From Polytrichum commune (taxonomy: Eukaryota > Streptophyta > Polytrichopsida > Polytrichales > Polytrichaceae), in contig OX485809.1 of NCBI GenBank assembly GCA_950295325.1, forward strand, positions 26,970,001 to 27,034,000: 64,000 bases of DNA. The letters are read 5' to 3'. The translations under genes were made by a program, and so were the position numbers. Shown here in pieces: positions 1-13,300 of the stretch (within the stretch, counting starts at the first letter, position 1; the number at the start of each line of letters is the position of its first letter). The notes beneath the pieces were generated by a model. The model was not told the DNA's origin. It ran no database searches and was given only the letters and a program-made list of their open reading frames with translations.

Positions 1-260
1 CCTACTTCTCGGAGGACATGAAGCACGCGATTAGTGTGAGATGATTAGCAGATCCAAATCATACCCTTCGCCACTTTTAATTTTGAAGCTCGTATGAATA
101 TCTTGTAGGCGTCCCCAATTATGTTAGCTATTATGTCTAGAATTACATGTAATCCAATCTCTTTTTTCCATGTGTCTTTTTTTTTGTGTGTCCGTTCTTA
201 GATTTACAACCAACTAAACACCACTCTAATATAGGTGCCCATTTAAATCAGACACTAAAT
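1..260 (+). repeat. R2 dispersed repeat, partial copy
   Basis: This stretch aligns with 10981-11290: both have 'cttctcNgaggaNatgaagcac', then 'ccaatctctttt..catgtgtcttttt', then 'ataggtg(c/t)cca'. It belongs to the most abundant dispersed family in the window (R2, about nine copies). It lies inside intron 2 of the gulonolactone oxidase-like gene. Positions 261-459 hold no exon that I can see. Confidence 0.7.
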
Positions 261-459
261 TAGGCACATCTACCTTTCTACCTATTTCAATTCATGATGC
301 GCTGTTTATTCCATGGACATTTGCCCTTCTGTACAGAAAGAAAGAAAGAAGTACAAAACCGAAGAGTTCAAACTTGCCCAAGTAGCAACACTGAACTCTT
401 TCATTCCGTTCAGTTGAAACCACTACATCCTTGATGTCATGGGTTATGATTAGACTCAC

Positions 460-2684
460 CACTGGTCCTTGCAGCCTCGATTTCCAAGCCAAGTAAAGGC
501 TGGAACCCAAAGAACCGATTCACACCATCTCCTGGTGTGCTGTTGGGAGCCCTGTGATCAATCCTGTAGACAACCTGATGTGTGGAGGCAAACCAAGTGA
601 TATCACCAAACTCCACTGTGTTGGCTATCTCGAAGATCTTGTCCTCCAGCCCCGCATCATCACAAACTTCCAAAGTCAAGTTCCTCTTAAACGCAGGCTG
701 CAATTGCAGTGTGACCGTGGAAATGACGCCCAACACTCCCAGGGACACCTTCACGGCGTTCAGATCTTCATCTTGTACATTTAAGGTGACCACCTTCGCA
801 TATCCTTCAGACGCATTGGCAGGTACGACCACACGCACCCCAACCACATACTCATGGACTGCACTGCCTTTCCCAAAGTGGGAGCTGCCGTGGGCTCCGG
901 TGGCCAACACTCCACCCAGTGTGAGAGCATCCCAGTAAGGGGAATATGGGAGAGCCAGATTGGAATCAGCAATGGCGAAGGTTAGGACGCGCATCAGGAT
1001 GCCACTCTGTGCGGTCACAGTCATGGCTGAAGTGTCTACACTCACTATAGAAGAATAGTTTTTGGTGCTTATAATGACACCCGATGTGGAGCCCGGGCAT
1101 GCGAACCTGGGGAAGCTGTGCCCATATTTGGTGGCCACCTTGATCTTTTGGTTGTTCTTAACAGCCGTGGCCACTGCAGCCACTATTTCTTCCTCGGTTG
1201 TTGGATACACCACATCTGCTGCCTGCAGGTACAAATGAACATAGAAAGTTCACTTAGAGTCTGGGTTTGGGTCGCCCTAACCCCATTGAAACGAGATTCA
1301 TGAGCACTAATACGTCCCCTCTCCCATGCAGAAATTATGAAGCAAAAGAATTCAAAAAGAATTCAACAACAAGAGATCCAGATGACCCACATGACAACAA
1401 AAGTGGAAGTATATATTCAACGGCCACTGGCTCAAGTCACGCAAATTAGTGAATGTACTGTTGAAGAAGGTTGTTCTTTTATATGTGTGTGTGGTGAACA
1501 CAAACCTCCTTACATTTCTCAAGCATGTAACTATTATGGTGACTGATTAATCTACTTGGGAGTCATTTTCTCTACTCGCCATGAGCAACTATCCACACAT
1601 CGGTTCCAGGTCACTTGGTTAGATGAACAGATGACCAATAGGAGGTTATTTGTTTCTCTGTTTCTAATGCTCCAATGTAAAAATACCCCATCTTAGCACA
1701 TTGGACCCATGGACCCATAACCAGATCGTCAAACAAAGAATCTGCAATGGTGGTATATGATAGGGTTGATTATTAGAACAGGGTGAAACGAAGGCTTGAC
1801 GTGGATTTTGCAAACTATAGTGAAACTGAAAACCTGAATTGAACATTAAGGGGATTGCGAAGGTCGTGAACTTGTCACTACACTACAATATACACCAGGG
1901 ATGCATTTTACATCATCAGGTAATGGAGCACGGCAAGATCAATGAGTCCAATACAGCACGTGTACTGTTTAGATACTGATCTTTCGCACAGTTTATATTT
2001 CAAGTTGTGATGGATAAAGCAATAACTTTCTCAGCCTCTGGCAAACACAACATTTTTTTCAGCTTTGTGAGTTCATTCCCTTTCCATTTACACTCGACGA
2101 ACACATCTCCAAGTTTAGTGATCGGGCTCCTCATTTCTATGAATGAATTCCTCATTTCGTAAACCTTTCACACTTTCGCAAAAGGCCATTTTGAATATTA
2201 CACTTCAAAATTGCACTATAATATTCTCTCGCATGCTTTTTGATGCTCACATCAAAGCAACCCCTTTGAGTCTGTTGTGAAGACTAACAATGTTATGAAT
2301 GTCTTATGAAGGTTACCAAAGGCCAAGAACATCACCTCTCAAGACTCAGACATAGTAGTCACCCAACTCTTACACCATTGCTGCCAGGTGCTCATTCCAC
2401 GTACACAACCAAGGCTATTTCCAAACAACGTCAAATCAACATCCACAAGAAAGAGGAAGGGGGCATTTAGGTACCTTGCAAGGAATCCTGTCTGCCCATT
2501 TTCTGTAAGCATTGTCAAGGTAGCATGAGCCTTCCTGTGCATCACATCGCTCCACTGGTAGAGCCACCTCAGCCCTCACAACTAGCAAAGGCATTAGCAT
2601 TACCAGTAACCCTACCAGCATTATCAACACCTGCACCTGGACATGTCTCATTACAAGTGGTCCTTCCACTAACACCGCTTGCAT
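460..2684 (-). CDS. L-gulonolactone oxidase-like FAD enzyme, 5' part (two exons, runs off the left edge)
   Basis: Exon 1 is 2684-2475 and exon 2 is 1222-460. The intron 2474-1223 joins at phase 0 (AAG|gtacct ... ctgcag|GCAGCA), so ...RIPCK is followed by AADVVYPTTEEE, the usual order in plant gulonolactone/aldonolactone oxidases. Exon 2 ends AGTG|gtgagt at phase 1. The 324 visible residues start with a hydrophobic signal peptide (about 12-38), followed by the Cys-rich segment before the PCMH-type FAD domain. The KYGHSFPRF stretch has the Gly-His-Ser that carries FAD in the VAO family, and GVLATGAHGSS is the second flavin contact. Family members are about 580-600 residues, so the substrate domain lies beyond position 1. 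By family knowledge the enzyme oxidises L-gulono-1,4-lactone to an ascorbate precursor, probably in the secretory path or apoplast. The start could be the ATG at 2684 or the in-frame ATG at 2651. No lesion is seen. Confidence 0.88.
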
Positions 2685-3707
2685 TGTTTTGTGCGTGGAA
2701 GTGTATCCTGACCACCGTATGAAGAATTAGAGTAGCCACCGCCTCAGTGACTTGAAAGCCCAATTTCTGTGGAGCCTTCTGATCTATCGATCCCTGGGCT
2801 GATGATATGTAAATTCTAGTCTACTAGCTCACTAGACCGAACCAGATGGATCCAGTTGTATTTACTTTAGTGGAGGTTGGTCTGAACCTCTAGAGTACTC
2901 AATTACAAGTTGCCCCTGTTCATCAGAGAGAGACGGAACAATTTGGATTGTGACCTTCGGAAGTTGATGAAAGGTCCTCGACTTTTTGAGCAAGACAGGA
3001 GGACATTCAGGTCGTAGAGCACTTTGAATGCTGTGCATGACACAAGGAGCATTTGGGAAATTCCCGCATGGGAAAAGGGATGGTTTTCCCACTATGGACA
3101 TTCCCACTTTGACATAATTCCCTCCTTCTGAAGGGAATTCTTAAGTTTTTCCCGCACACAAGAGGGAAGTGTGCCAAGAGCAAATGCTGTAAATCGCCCT
3201 TGTGTGACATGCGGTGAGTTCAATTAAAGGTGGCGTTCGTTAGGAGAGTCTAATTTTGGCACTGTTGCAGATCACATGGAGTGGCATTTGAGGAACGAAC
3301 AGACAAAAGGAAGGTAGAGGTGGCCTATATATACATGATAAAAGTCGCTGTTTTGAAGTAGCCCACAGTGCCCACTCCTCCTGGGATTAGTAAGAGCACG
3401 AGATTAAAGCTCCCCCCTTTCCCGGCCCAGTCGACCCCAGCTTCATGTCGCTACAACTTGCCAGATTTGCTAAAAAATCTTGACCCACTTTTCAAATGTG
3501 CAGGTTCGCAACGCCAGTGCGATGAACTGGTTCCCAAGCCTCGGAGACTTTAGAAATTTCAATGGCCCTTCCCACACGACGAGGGTGGTATCCCAAGAAA
3601 CCGCCATGTCACCAAAACATCTTTGCAGAGTTGCATGCATTCTCACATGCTTGTAGCTAAAACTCCTTCCCCTCATATAGGCGTGTCAAATATGGCTACT
3701 TATCTTA

Positions 3708-3985
3708 GGACCGCCGTACATCTAGAGGCCGGGCCAATTCGTTGTGTAAGAGACTTGAAATCCTCACTTGTGATTGGCCAAAAGGTTGAAATCAGCCCCA
3801 ACCCCTTTACACTTAGAGGCTGGGCCGATTTGGTGGTATGATTTTTTTAATAAAAGAATGCATGGTATGACACAGCCCGAGCTCGTTGAATTGGGTGCAC
3901 AAAAAATGGAGGTCCAATTCTTGGCCTCAGGGCCGATGCCACATTTCGATAAATGTTTTTTTTTAATAAATTTGATTTTAGTATC
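3708..3985 (+). mobile_element. PIF/Harbinger-type MITE, truncated at the right end
   Basis: The left end, TTA|ggaccgcc...agaggccgggccaatt, and about 270 bp of body match the complete element at 39983-40515. The shared text includes 'gagctcgttgaattgggtgca'. The right terminal inverted repeat is missing; similarity fades after the 'cca(c/t)att(t/c)c' segment into a T-rich run near 3960. This marks it as an older, broken copy. The interval 2685-3707 holds no gene I can support. Confidence 0.8.
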
Positions 3986-3999
3986 CAAGAGGAATATAT

Positions 4000-4215
4000 T
4001 TATGAGCATACTAATGCCAAGTGTCATTTGTGTACACTTTAGTCAACTTGTAGTCCATTGTGTAACATAGGCATGCACCTCACAACATTATCGAACATAC
4101 TCATGCCAAGATATCAGTAAGCGCACTTGAATGCCAAGTGTCATGAGGCTACACTTGTGGTGAAGTTGTTGACCATTAGTGTAACCTAGCATATGCCTCA
4201 AAACAGGGTAAGTGA
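4000..4215 (-). repeat. R3 dispersed repeat with internal duplication
   Basis: Its reverse complement matches 30420-30530 plus 30889-30985, the latter pair being split by a MITE. Within this copy two related units of about 110 bp follow each other. Each has 'atgccaagtgtcat', 'acactt', 'gttgt/cttgta' and 'ttgtgtaac/tagtgtaac', then 'catgc/tatgc ctca', so the element contains a tandem duplication. Confidence 0.7.
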
Positions 4216-4301
4216 CACTATTATCCAATTCACACTAAATACCATAAACGGTGTACTTAGTACGTGAAGACTTGTACGAGAGCAAGTCCAAATGAGGCTA
4301 A

Positions 4302-4822
4302 TGCCCCCTTCCCACCTGACTTTAGTTAAGACCCAAAGTATTTCCTAAAAACCGGGTAAAGCTCCCTCGGTTATAGCGGAGGCATCCGACTATCCCAATG
4401 CACCTACAAGAACTTGCTCTGGAGATTTTCAAGTAGGTTTTAGTTAAGTAGCTTTCACACATGTTCATGGTTTTATCTACCAAGTAATGAATGTTGGGTA
4501 GTTTTTGTCCCATCCCCAAATGCCTTACTACTCACCTATCTTACCATCGGTTTTTGTTAATGGGGCTCCTCGTGCCCTCATAGCTAAGACTAAAAAGCAA
4601 CCAATCACAAGGGTGGGAGGCGACACTTTTAAAGCTCCTATATTCTTGCCTCATGTTTAAGTACCGATGGGAGGGTCGGTGGTTGAGGCTTAAAACCTCC
4701 ACTTTTAAGCCATGCCACATCATTTGCCAACTAGGCTCATCACTAGATAATGTCGATGGTGTGAAGGCCGGTTTGTTAGAACCAACTTTTAGTCTTAGCT
4801 AAAGTCAGGTGGGAAGGGGGCA
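4302..4822. mobile_element. Complete 521-bp MITE, PIF/Harbinger-type, with TAA target duplication
   Basis: The left terminus TGCCCCCTTCCCACCTGACT continues as TTAGTTAAGAC. It is repeated in inverted form at the right end (positions 4791-4822) with one mismatch near the inner edge. TAA at 4299-4301 and TAA at 4823-4825 form a direct 3-bp target duplication. A TWA duplication with long, nearly perfect terminal inverted repeats is typical of Tourist-like, non-autonomous PIF/Harbinger elements. No transposase is encoded. Confidence 0.92.
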
Positions 4823-4825
4823 TAA

Positions 4826-6115
4826 TAGTATTTGACATGCTTATGATGCCTTACACATAGTTCATTAAAGTCGTAAGTTTTTTATTCATGAGATTTTGGA
4901 CTTAACTATTTTCCAAGTCGCAATTTCTGAAGCTTGTGTGTTGAATTTATGATTTATTGCCTTATGGAAGGTTCTTGGCGTTCTTCTTTCAATGGTTATA
5001 TGGTCCTCTTGATTGTGTTGACAGAGCTTAAGTCACACTATTGGATTTAGGGTACTTACAACAAGTATTTAATTAACCTTAGATGATTAAGGAGTCTAAA
5101 TTTAAAAGAAGCTTAGATTTATATCTATTAATTCGGAAATTAATGAAGAGAAGTCCTAAGCAATTATAGTGGACATGATTGGGATTGGGACATGATCCTG
5201 ATATCAAATTGTGATACGGTTTGGTGTGAGGTGGCCCTCCTCAAGGCGAAAGAAATAAGGACATCTATCCATCCCTGGAATCACCGATTTCATAAGGAAA
5301 TGATGTGTAGTTTGTGGCTTTAACATGAAGAAATTGTTATAATTATGAAGGAAACATGAAGCAATCAAATATCATCCAAAAATGATGCAAGATATAGCTA
5401 TAAGTTGCTTACACTTTGAAAATGTTGGGAGATCTTCTCATCCAAATAATTTGAAGTAAAAGATACATGCAATAAAATATATAAAATGAAATGCATGTTG
5501 AGACTACAAATGAGGGTTAGGGAACACAACTTTACTCATAAAATTTCAAACACGAGTTGTGCATTACATCAAGCAATGTACGCTTAAGCTAAATATATTA
5601 TCTAAAGTGCTAGACTATATATTGATACTATATATGCAAAAGATTGGGAGAGCTTTCGGTGGCTAGGTAGTCATTGGTTCCACCTCTCTAAAGTTGCATG
5701 CATTATGTTTCGGCAAAACCTCGAAATGTTGGAACCATATGAGAACTCTGAAGTGGATGAGTTTGTTTGTACCTACAAGTGAAAGAAACAAGAAATACGG
5801 GCTTCTATAGATTCAATTGATATAGAAGACAATGAAGTGAGATTCACAAAAAAAGAAGTCATGCTATCGCTTGGAAGACATTGTCTAACACGTCACCTTG
5901 TGCATTGTGGCGAGGAAGAATCCATTGCAATGATTTGTCTTAGGCGATAACATCATTTAACATTAATGATTTAATGATTTGTTTTAACATTCTATCTTTT
6001 TTGAGCAATATACAAATCTTAACATTTATAAATATAAGCAATTGTGAAGAGTCCTTGTGAGAGAATACCATTCATAAAATTGCAAACCCAATCAAAGCTT
6101 TATTCAATATCAAGT
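4826..6115. other. Intergenic DNA, no gene seen
   Basis: This is AT-rich sequence without an open frame or recognisable domain. It may include the decayed internal part of the neighbouring pogo-like element, but nothing in it supports a call. Confidence 0.5.
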
Positions 6116-6457
6116 TTACAAATCACGGGTGAAGTATGAATCAATGGTTCTTTGGTGAGATTCATCTGCATGCACAACTTGCAAATATTTCTCAATCTGC
6201 ACCAACAAACCCACATACTTGGACACATCACATGAACGTGATTCCATGTACCTTCTAATGGTACCAAAACTAGATTGCAAGTCACTATAAGATGGAATGG
6301 GTTTCACCTCACACTCCTCTCCCTCACAAGTATCATCTGAGACATTAGAAGTCCCACCAATAAAGCCTAAAACATCCCATACATCCTCTTCGGTGACCTC
6401 ATATGGATTGTTCAAATCAAAGTCTAATTCGTATTGCACATACTCTTGTGCCTCCAT
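6116..6457 (-). pseudogene. pogo/Tigger (CENP-B/JERKY-like) transposase, C-terminal remnant
   Basis: The last roughly 114 residues of this minus-strand frame have the layout of a Tigger transposase tail. An acidic linker (YELDFDLNNPYEVTEEDVWD, then DTCEGEECE) is followed by a helical segment with SSFGTIRRYMES, then a helix QIEKYLQ, then a short basic end closing in TIDSYFT. In the family this region follows the DDE/D catalytic core, and the ending resembles 'RKQT-LDSFF'. No DDE core is visible upstream on this strand, and no terminal inverted repeat was identified. I read it as a dead fragment. The assignment rests on pattern memory of the tail, not on the catalytic domain, so an unrelated acidic protein fragment remains possible. 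Confidence 0.5.
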
Positions 6458-6527
6458 TCTTGAACTTCCATCACTAGAACTATTAGTAGCCAAATCCAAG
6501 TTTAGGAGGAGAAGCAAGATGCACATC

Positions 6528-7020
6528 TCTAGATGTGAAGTGGGCATCTCCGAATGCCCATCAATTCTATCAAGAAACATTCCACCACTTTTGCTCTTCA
6601 AAGAGCCACTATTCAATTGTGAAGGAGTGGCAGAGATCCAAAACACATTCCTTGACATATCGTTCCTCAGAAGGTGCTCACAACATTGGATGCACTTTTT
6701 AGGTCAATGAAAACGTAGCATTGGAGGAGGATTGAGCCTATACTTTATTTTGGATTTTCTGAGGATGAGGTGAGGTCTCACACATGTGAATTGAGAATCT
6801 CTGAATGTGAAGTGGATCAACCATGTGAAGAAACGTTCGAACACTTTTGTTCTTCAAAGAGCCACAATACAATTGTGAAGGAGTGGCAGCATCTCCGAAG
6901 CACATTCCTTAAGGGCTGCTCAGAAGGTGCTCACAACCTTGAATGCATTTCCTTGGCGATGCATTTTTTAGGGTCTTTCAAAATGTAGCATTGGAGGAGA
7001 ATGCAGCCTGTACTTTATTT
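6528..7020. repeat. Tandem direct duplication, two units of about 250 bp
   Basis: Units at about 6528-6760 and 6786-7020 share 'cttttg(c/t)tcttcaaagagcca', 'caattgtgaaggagtggcag', 'cacattcctt', 'cagaaggtgctcacaac', 'gtagcattggagga' and 'tactttattt'. The first unit overlaps the 5' side of the pogo-like frame, so the duplication probably arose inside that element. Confidence 0.8.
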
Positions 7021-10000
7021 AGGTAATCCAAAGTTGTGAGGCTTCAAAGGTGAGATCTTACTGTAAGCAGGGGTGTGGACCGTGACAGGAAAGGAGTATT
7101 CTTTGGGAGCATCAGGAGTGGTTGATCGTGTAGGAGGAGTTGGCGGAGTGACATGCCGAGGGAGGTCATAGTGGAACACAGAATATCGAATCATGCGTGC
7201 TTCTCTCTTGTTTTTCTTCCTCGGGGTGGAGCTCCCTACATCCCTGTACTGTACATGCTTGCAAATTCAAGCTTTGGGAATCAATTCTCTGCCGCTTTGC
7301 CGCCACCCCACCCTCGCTGCCCTGTGCCTCGCCCTAACGCATGGTGAGAGAGAGAGGAATGTAACTGGATGTGTAGTTGTTATCATCCATATTATGGTTG
7401 TATTTCATTCGTTAACATTTATAGAGTCAAATTTACAAAGAAGGGAGTACCATTTTGTTAACAGTTAACAAGTTTAACATTTATAGTGTGCAATATGTGG
7501 GGAGTAGAAGAAAGTTAACATTTAGAGAGGGTTAACACTTATAGGTGTAACATTTATAGAGGGTGGACTGTATGCGGATGTAACTTTAAATTACAACAAG
7601 GTCATGCGCATCATACCCGAATCATATAAGGTTGCAATTGTTGTTGAGTACTAATAATTAATAATATATAATCAGGATGTGTTGTTAGTACATTGTTGAT
7701 ATATAAATTTTATGAACATTCAATATATGTAGGTAATTTTAGTTATTTTTGACACCCATGTACTAATATTTAAGCTACAGTAATATATTAAGGCATGTTT
7801 CTAGATCTACAAATACCATGTTGATTACATGGTAATAATAGACCCCTTGATGAGATGTAGAGCATGCATTCCATGATAATAGGGTTTATATTTTGAATTT
7901 CAAATGTCCCCCTAGATTCCATTTATAGCCAAATATTCAAAATTTATGAAATATAATCTAATATATATGATGTTATCGCTCATTGCTCATTGTTCAACAC
8001 TCACTGCTCACAATTCATCACTGGCCGCTCACATGCTAGCTTCCCTCGACTTGTTACGATGGGTTACAAAATAGACATAGCATTAGTAAAGCATCCTTGG
8101 GGTCTTGTGAATGGCTCAAATTTCTAGCAATTCACCTAATGTTTCAAGGTTAGGGCTTGGGGCTTATATTCAAATTTTGTGTACGAATGTTTTAGGCCTA
8201 ATTTTCACACACACACACACACATGCTATGGATTTACCAATTCATTTAATCTTTTTTTTTGATGTATGAAGTTGAAGCTATTTATTAGCAATACATTTGT
8301 ACATCTATATTCCCTAGTTTCTTCACCAATATGTAATATATAGGGGCATTAATTTGAAGGTGGTGCACTCACATACTCTATGGTTGTAGTGTGGTTGCAA
8401 CAAAGGATGCCTTTGGGGGATTCATGTAATGGACAATGTCAAGGGACCACAACATATTCTAAGAGCACCCCAAAATGGCATCCTTCATAAAGGCATCTGA
8501 TTAAGAAAGGCAACTGAATGACACTTGCATTCCTTAGTGTAAATTGAAGTGGGATGTGAGTGGGATAGACCTCATTTTATCCACCAATCACAAATTACAA
8601 TTGTCCATTCATTTTTACCTTTTAAATGACTACTTTTGGAAAGCTCATGAATTGTACTAGATATTGTTGCAACCTAAACCCACACAATGTGAAATAATGG
8701 CGGTTGGCAAGTGGGATTCAATGGGTTCATGATGCCAATAACTTTGCACATCCAAGGCTACTGTACAAGTTAGTCCAACCTTTCTCAATAAACTTGAGTC
8801 CATAGTGTATGACATACGCCCTGCTATGGGACACTCTCGACAAATTTTGTTTTTTAAATAATATATAATGCATTTCATCAATTAAAATAGTTTTCTTGCA
8901 ACCAAAACCCACAATAAACATGGTGCATGCATACATACTGTCCATAATTATCCACAAGTACCCAAATCAACAACCTTATAAACTTGCAAACATGTAACCT
9001 TGAGCCCGCACACCTCTCTCACAATTGCTCTTCACTAGGATAGAAAACTTTGTCTTGAAATTGCTGGTTGAGAGTGGGAATTGAAAATGGGCATTTCTAT
9101 CCCAAAGTTTAGGGACCAACCTTGAGACACAATTCCTTAAAGCTAGGCACATATCAATACCAAAATCATCTTGCCTTTGACATGTTCATTGGCCTTCTAA
9201 GATGCAAATTCATCGAAACTTTTGTCATCAGGGTTGATATTGCAACTCATGATAGATTGTTCAAAAAAGAAAGAATATTAGATATATAGTAAATTAAAAC
9301 ATCTCCTATTAATCAATAAATACACAACATTAAGTAGCAAGCTTGCAATGACCTTCTCAAAAGAGCATCAAATCGGCGCGTGCTAGTTTGATGCTCTTTC
9401 AAAAGCAAAGGTAGTGCTACTTTTGAGTTTTACTTAGGTTATGTTTAATTTATTTAGGTAGTTACTTTCAATGCTTAGAATTAATTATGTCAGTTTCTAG
9501 GACAAAACTAATGCCAAGTGGTGGTAAAGGTTCTAATCTAGGTTAAATTATGATCTAAACAAATCTAAATAGCTATAAAGCAACGGGAAAGATGGTGAGG
9601 TCAAAAAGGTAGTTGCACTTTTTGGAAAATTCTCTTGACACCCACATTGGAAACCTCTTTGATACCTTTTTGAAGCTATTATATTTGATTAATTATTCAT
9701 TCATTCACCCTTGCTTTGCAACCTTTTACCTTCTTGTTGAGGTAATATTGCGGGTACTCAAAGGGTACCCTTCTAACATTGCTACTTAATGTTATGTAGT
9801 GTTTGATTATTTCCATCGTGTATTATCTAAGACGATCTATAAAGTCCCTACATTGATATGTACATTTAGGTTGTATTTACATATAAGTTGCCTTGTTACC
9901 TATGCAAACGTTCTTGGGTCAAAACCAGATTATTAATACTTATGGCTTTGTAAAATTCATCCATGTAGCAACCAAAGTAAGAAAACAAGCGAAAATAAAC

Positions 10001-10397
10001 ACTATATATTATTACTGAGGTAGAAAATATTAAAATAGTGTGATGTATGGGGCAACCTAATTGCACATATTCTAAAGCCCATGCATAATAATTTTCCTCA
10101 TAATTCATTGCCTATGATGAATGGTATGCCAAATAGGATATCACCAAATTCATCTTTTTTGAACGCTTCGCAACAAGACCAGATTCATTGAGTAAGTTAA
10201 GAGTAAGAGAAAAGAAGAGAAAAGAAAAAACTAACCATAATAAAGTGAAACAAATTGCTCATCTTAAAACCGAGTTGCCTCTCCCAAGAATCTATGACAA
10301 AATTTATTCAAAGACTGCAATGTTGAGTGAAAATCTCGGCCTCGCATATTTCTTGCTCGAGAGATTAAATTGACAAGTATATAAATGTTGTACCTAT
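7021..10397. other. Intergenic DNA; short repeats only
   Basis: No gene is supported here. Minor items are several copies of 'gttaacatttatag' at 7411-7565, a CA microsatellite at about 8203-8222, a cluster of 'ctcattgctca'-like words at 7975-8035, and a hairpin at 9360-9399 listed separately. Confidence 0.5.
9360..9399. repeat. Perfect 13-bp inverted repeat (hairpin)
   Basis: AAAGAGCATCAAA at 9360-9372 is exactly complementary to TTTGATGCTCTTT at 9387-9399 across a 14-base GC-richer loop. It may be a solo foldback end left by a MITE. No function is implied. Confidence 0.7.
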
Positions 10398-13300
10398 CTA
10401 CATACCCATCATCAGGTACTTCTCGGCAATCACGCCCTTTCCTCCCTTGGGGTAGAAGCCTCCTGGCTTGGAAGGATTGCCGGAGCCATAAACTGTGCCA
10501 AGAATTTGATCGGGTGTGCGTGCATAAGCCAACGAATTCGTGTCAGAAGACAGGATGTTGCCTGTAATTGTACGATTCACACCTCCAAAATGAATTTTAG
10601 GCACATTTATGAGACCCTCGTCCACGAGTGCGTGACTTGCTCTGTTCATTAAGTTGGAAATGGCAGTGCTGAAGTCCGCAACGGTGTAATTGTAAGGTTG
10701 CACTATCATGTGCTTCTTCCTGTACATTTCAGCACGAATGATGGCGTCCTGACCTGATTCCACCGCCAACAACTTCGCCACCAGCTGCAGCACAAAAAAA
10801 TCAATCAACAAATTATCCTCGTTCTTCAATCATCGCTAGCCAGCTGCAAGGTATTGGGTGCCTGAACATTAGAGTTTAGCATCAAGCCCTAAAGAGAGTA
10901 AAATGAAGGACATGGGACAGGTTCCTAAGTGACATTTATAATTAAGGTAGATGTGTGGTATTCAGATTCTTTTATCTTTGCACCACTTCTCAGAGGATAT
11001 GAAGCACACGATTAGTGCGAGATGGTTAGCAAATCCAAATCATGATCATAGCCATTTGCCTCATAGTTTACAAAGTTCATATGAATTTCTTACTTATTAT
11101 GAAAATGAAGATTCTCATGTTGATTAGGTGTTCATGTAGGTCCCCCCAACCATGTTGACGATTTAGCTTGGAATGGTTAGCATATTTTGAGCACATAGAC
11201 CAATCTCTTTTAAGCACGTGTCTTTTTGGTCTCCGATCTTAGATCCACACCTAATCACAAACCTCTCAAATATAGGTGTCCATATTCTTGCTATGTTGGA
11301 GTTATGTTCATCTACCTTATGGTAGCCAGGTTTTGCAAAGCATGTTAATACAATATGATCACAACCATCACAGATTGTGATGTAAATTGAAATTGTCTAG
11401 TATGCGGCTCATGTGTTAAAGTACCACGCCAGCTAGCAACAACCAAATAAAAATTACGACCAATCAGCAAAATTTACTGCTCTTGATCATTCAATCAGAC
11501 AATACTACACTAAATATTGTAGTTGGTATCATGCAGTATTTTATGTCACTGTGGTAACTTTCCTAATGAGACTTCTTATGAATAAGTTCACAAATTCTAT
11601 CATCCTAACTAAATTGTGTTCATTCTATTTTAGTATAGTCTGCATCCTAACAATTCGTTAATAAATATATTTTCCTACATGATTAAAATTTTGGATGAAA
11701 GTTCACTTCATAAGTGACAATAATTGTAACATTGTAAATCTACAAAATTCCTTTTTTTTTTAGCAAGGATTGACAATCAATGCTAAGTTGACATTGTAGT
11801 GTTAGGTGACACTACACGGGCAGTTTACAATCAGTATTGAGCAAGACAGTTAGAATTGGTGACAGTATATATGATATTTCGTGTAGCACCTGTACACATA
11901 ATATACACATGGATTAGTAATGTTGTTGATAATCAGAACAGTATAATGCCAAAACTTACTGATTTAGCCCCTTTTCCTTGCAAGAGTGGGCTGGCTCCCA
12001 CGTATCCCGTCAACCCAACATATGGGATGGTGTACGCAGAGATGAGGTAGTTGAGGCTGTTGTTGTATGGATTGAAGGGGGGGTTCAACGTCGTGTTCAA
12101 AGCCATGTCCATGGCCATCGCCCACGTCTTCTTGCTCAAGTCGATCTGGGGACGAGGAAATGCATATTTCGCTCCCAATGCTGTCTTGATTGCCCTTTAT
12201 GCATGCATCATATTAACAGTTAATGAAGACCATCATCAATATTGCAGGACAATTAATATACCGCTTCTGCACCCTATCCCTCTCAGCGGCGCTGGCTATG
12301 CATTTCTTTGCATTGCTGCGCCTGATCCTTCAACTTTCGAAGATCCCAACCTCCTTCACTGATCACCTTCTAGTTATGACGTGATCACTGTAATTTATCG
12401 ACAATAAAATCCTCAAATAGTTTCAGTCAACCCTTAAGTCGATTCCTTGCAAGAAACCTTGAAACATGGCAAAGGGTTTGCATAGGTGAGATTCCCATCA
12501 ATACGCATGCAGTGTAGGATATCAGAAGATGATCCATCTGGTGCATTTTATACCAAAAACGATTTAAAACGCCCTTGATGGCAATTATCTGTAGCACTTG
12601 CAGGGTTCCCATCTTTAAGAACTTGGTTTAGAGCTGCTAAACCATTTTCAAGAAGCACTTTCTCGGAGGTGCTTTCACATTATAAGCGTTTTAAGACACT
12701 GAATTTTGAGAAATTTTCTTCAAAGTGAAATGCAACACCTAGGGGTCTAGGTGGTGATCCATGTTTTAGAAAAACTACTTATAATTTGTTCTTGAACTGA
12801 CAAATGGAAGTGAAAACCTTTTCTAAATCAAACATGGGTCCAACCATGATAAGGTGTATCAAAACTATGTCACACATCACCTTCTTTTCATAGTCCTTGA
12901 CACTCCTTTGAGTGATTATCATGTCTTTATTTAAACTTTACACAAATTTAAAATCAAGAATGAACACACTTACAAATATATTCATCCCATTTGATTTATC
13001 ATTTGTAATCTTAATCAATTTCATTGCCTCAAACATGAGTCTTTACAAAATGTAAGGGCTCTTCTTTTGTAGTCCTTAGTGGTACACCTTATCATGGTTG
13101 GACCAACACAAATTATATCATCAAATTCCTCTTAATGCAAGGATCTTTCCAAGCCTGTTTCACCTCTTTGTGAAAGAGGGAATAATACATCTATTAGAGG
13201 TGATTTGGAAGCAACTGTTCTGACCCATTTCCAAACCCTATCTACTCCCTCCGTTCTGGAGAGAGAGAGAGAGAGAGAATTTCTTCAGTATGGTGGATTT

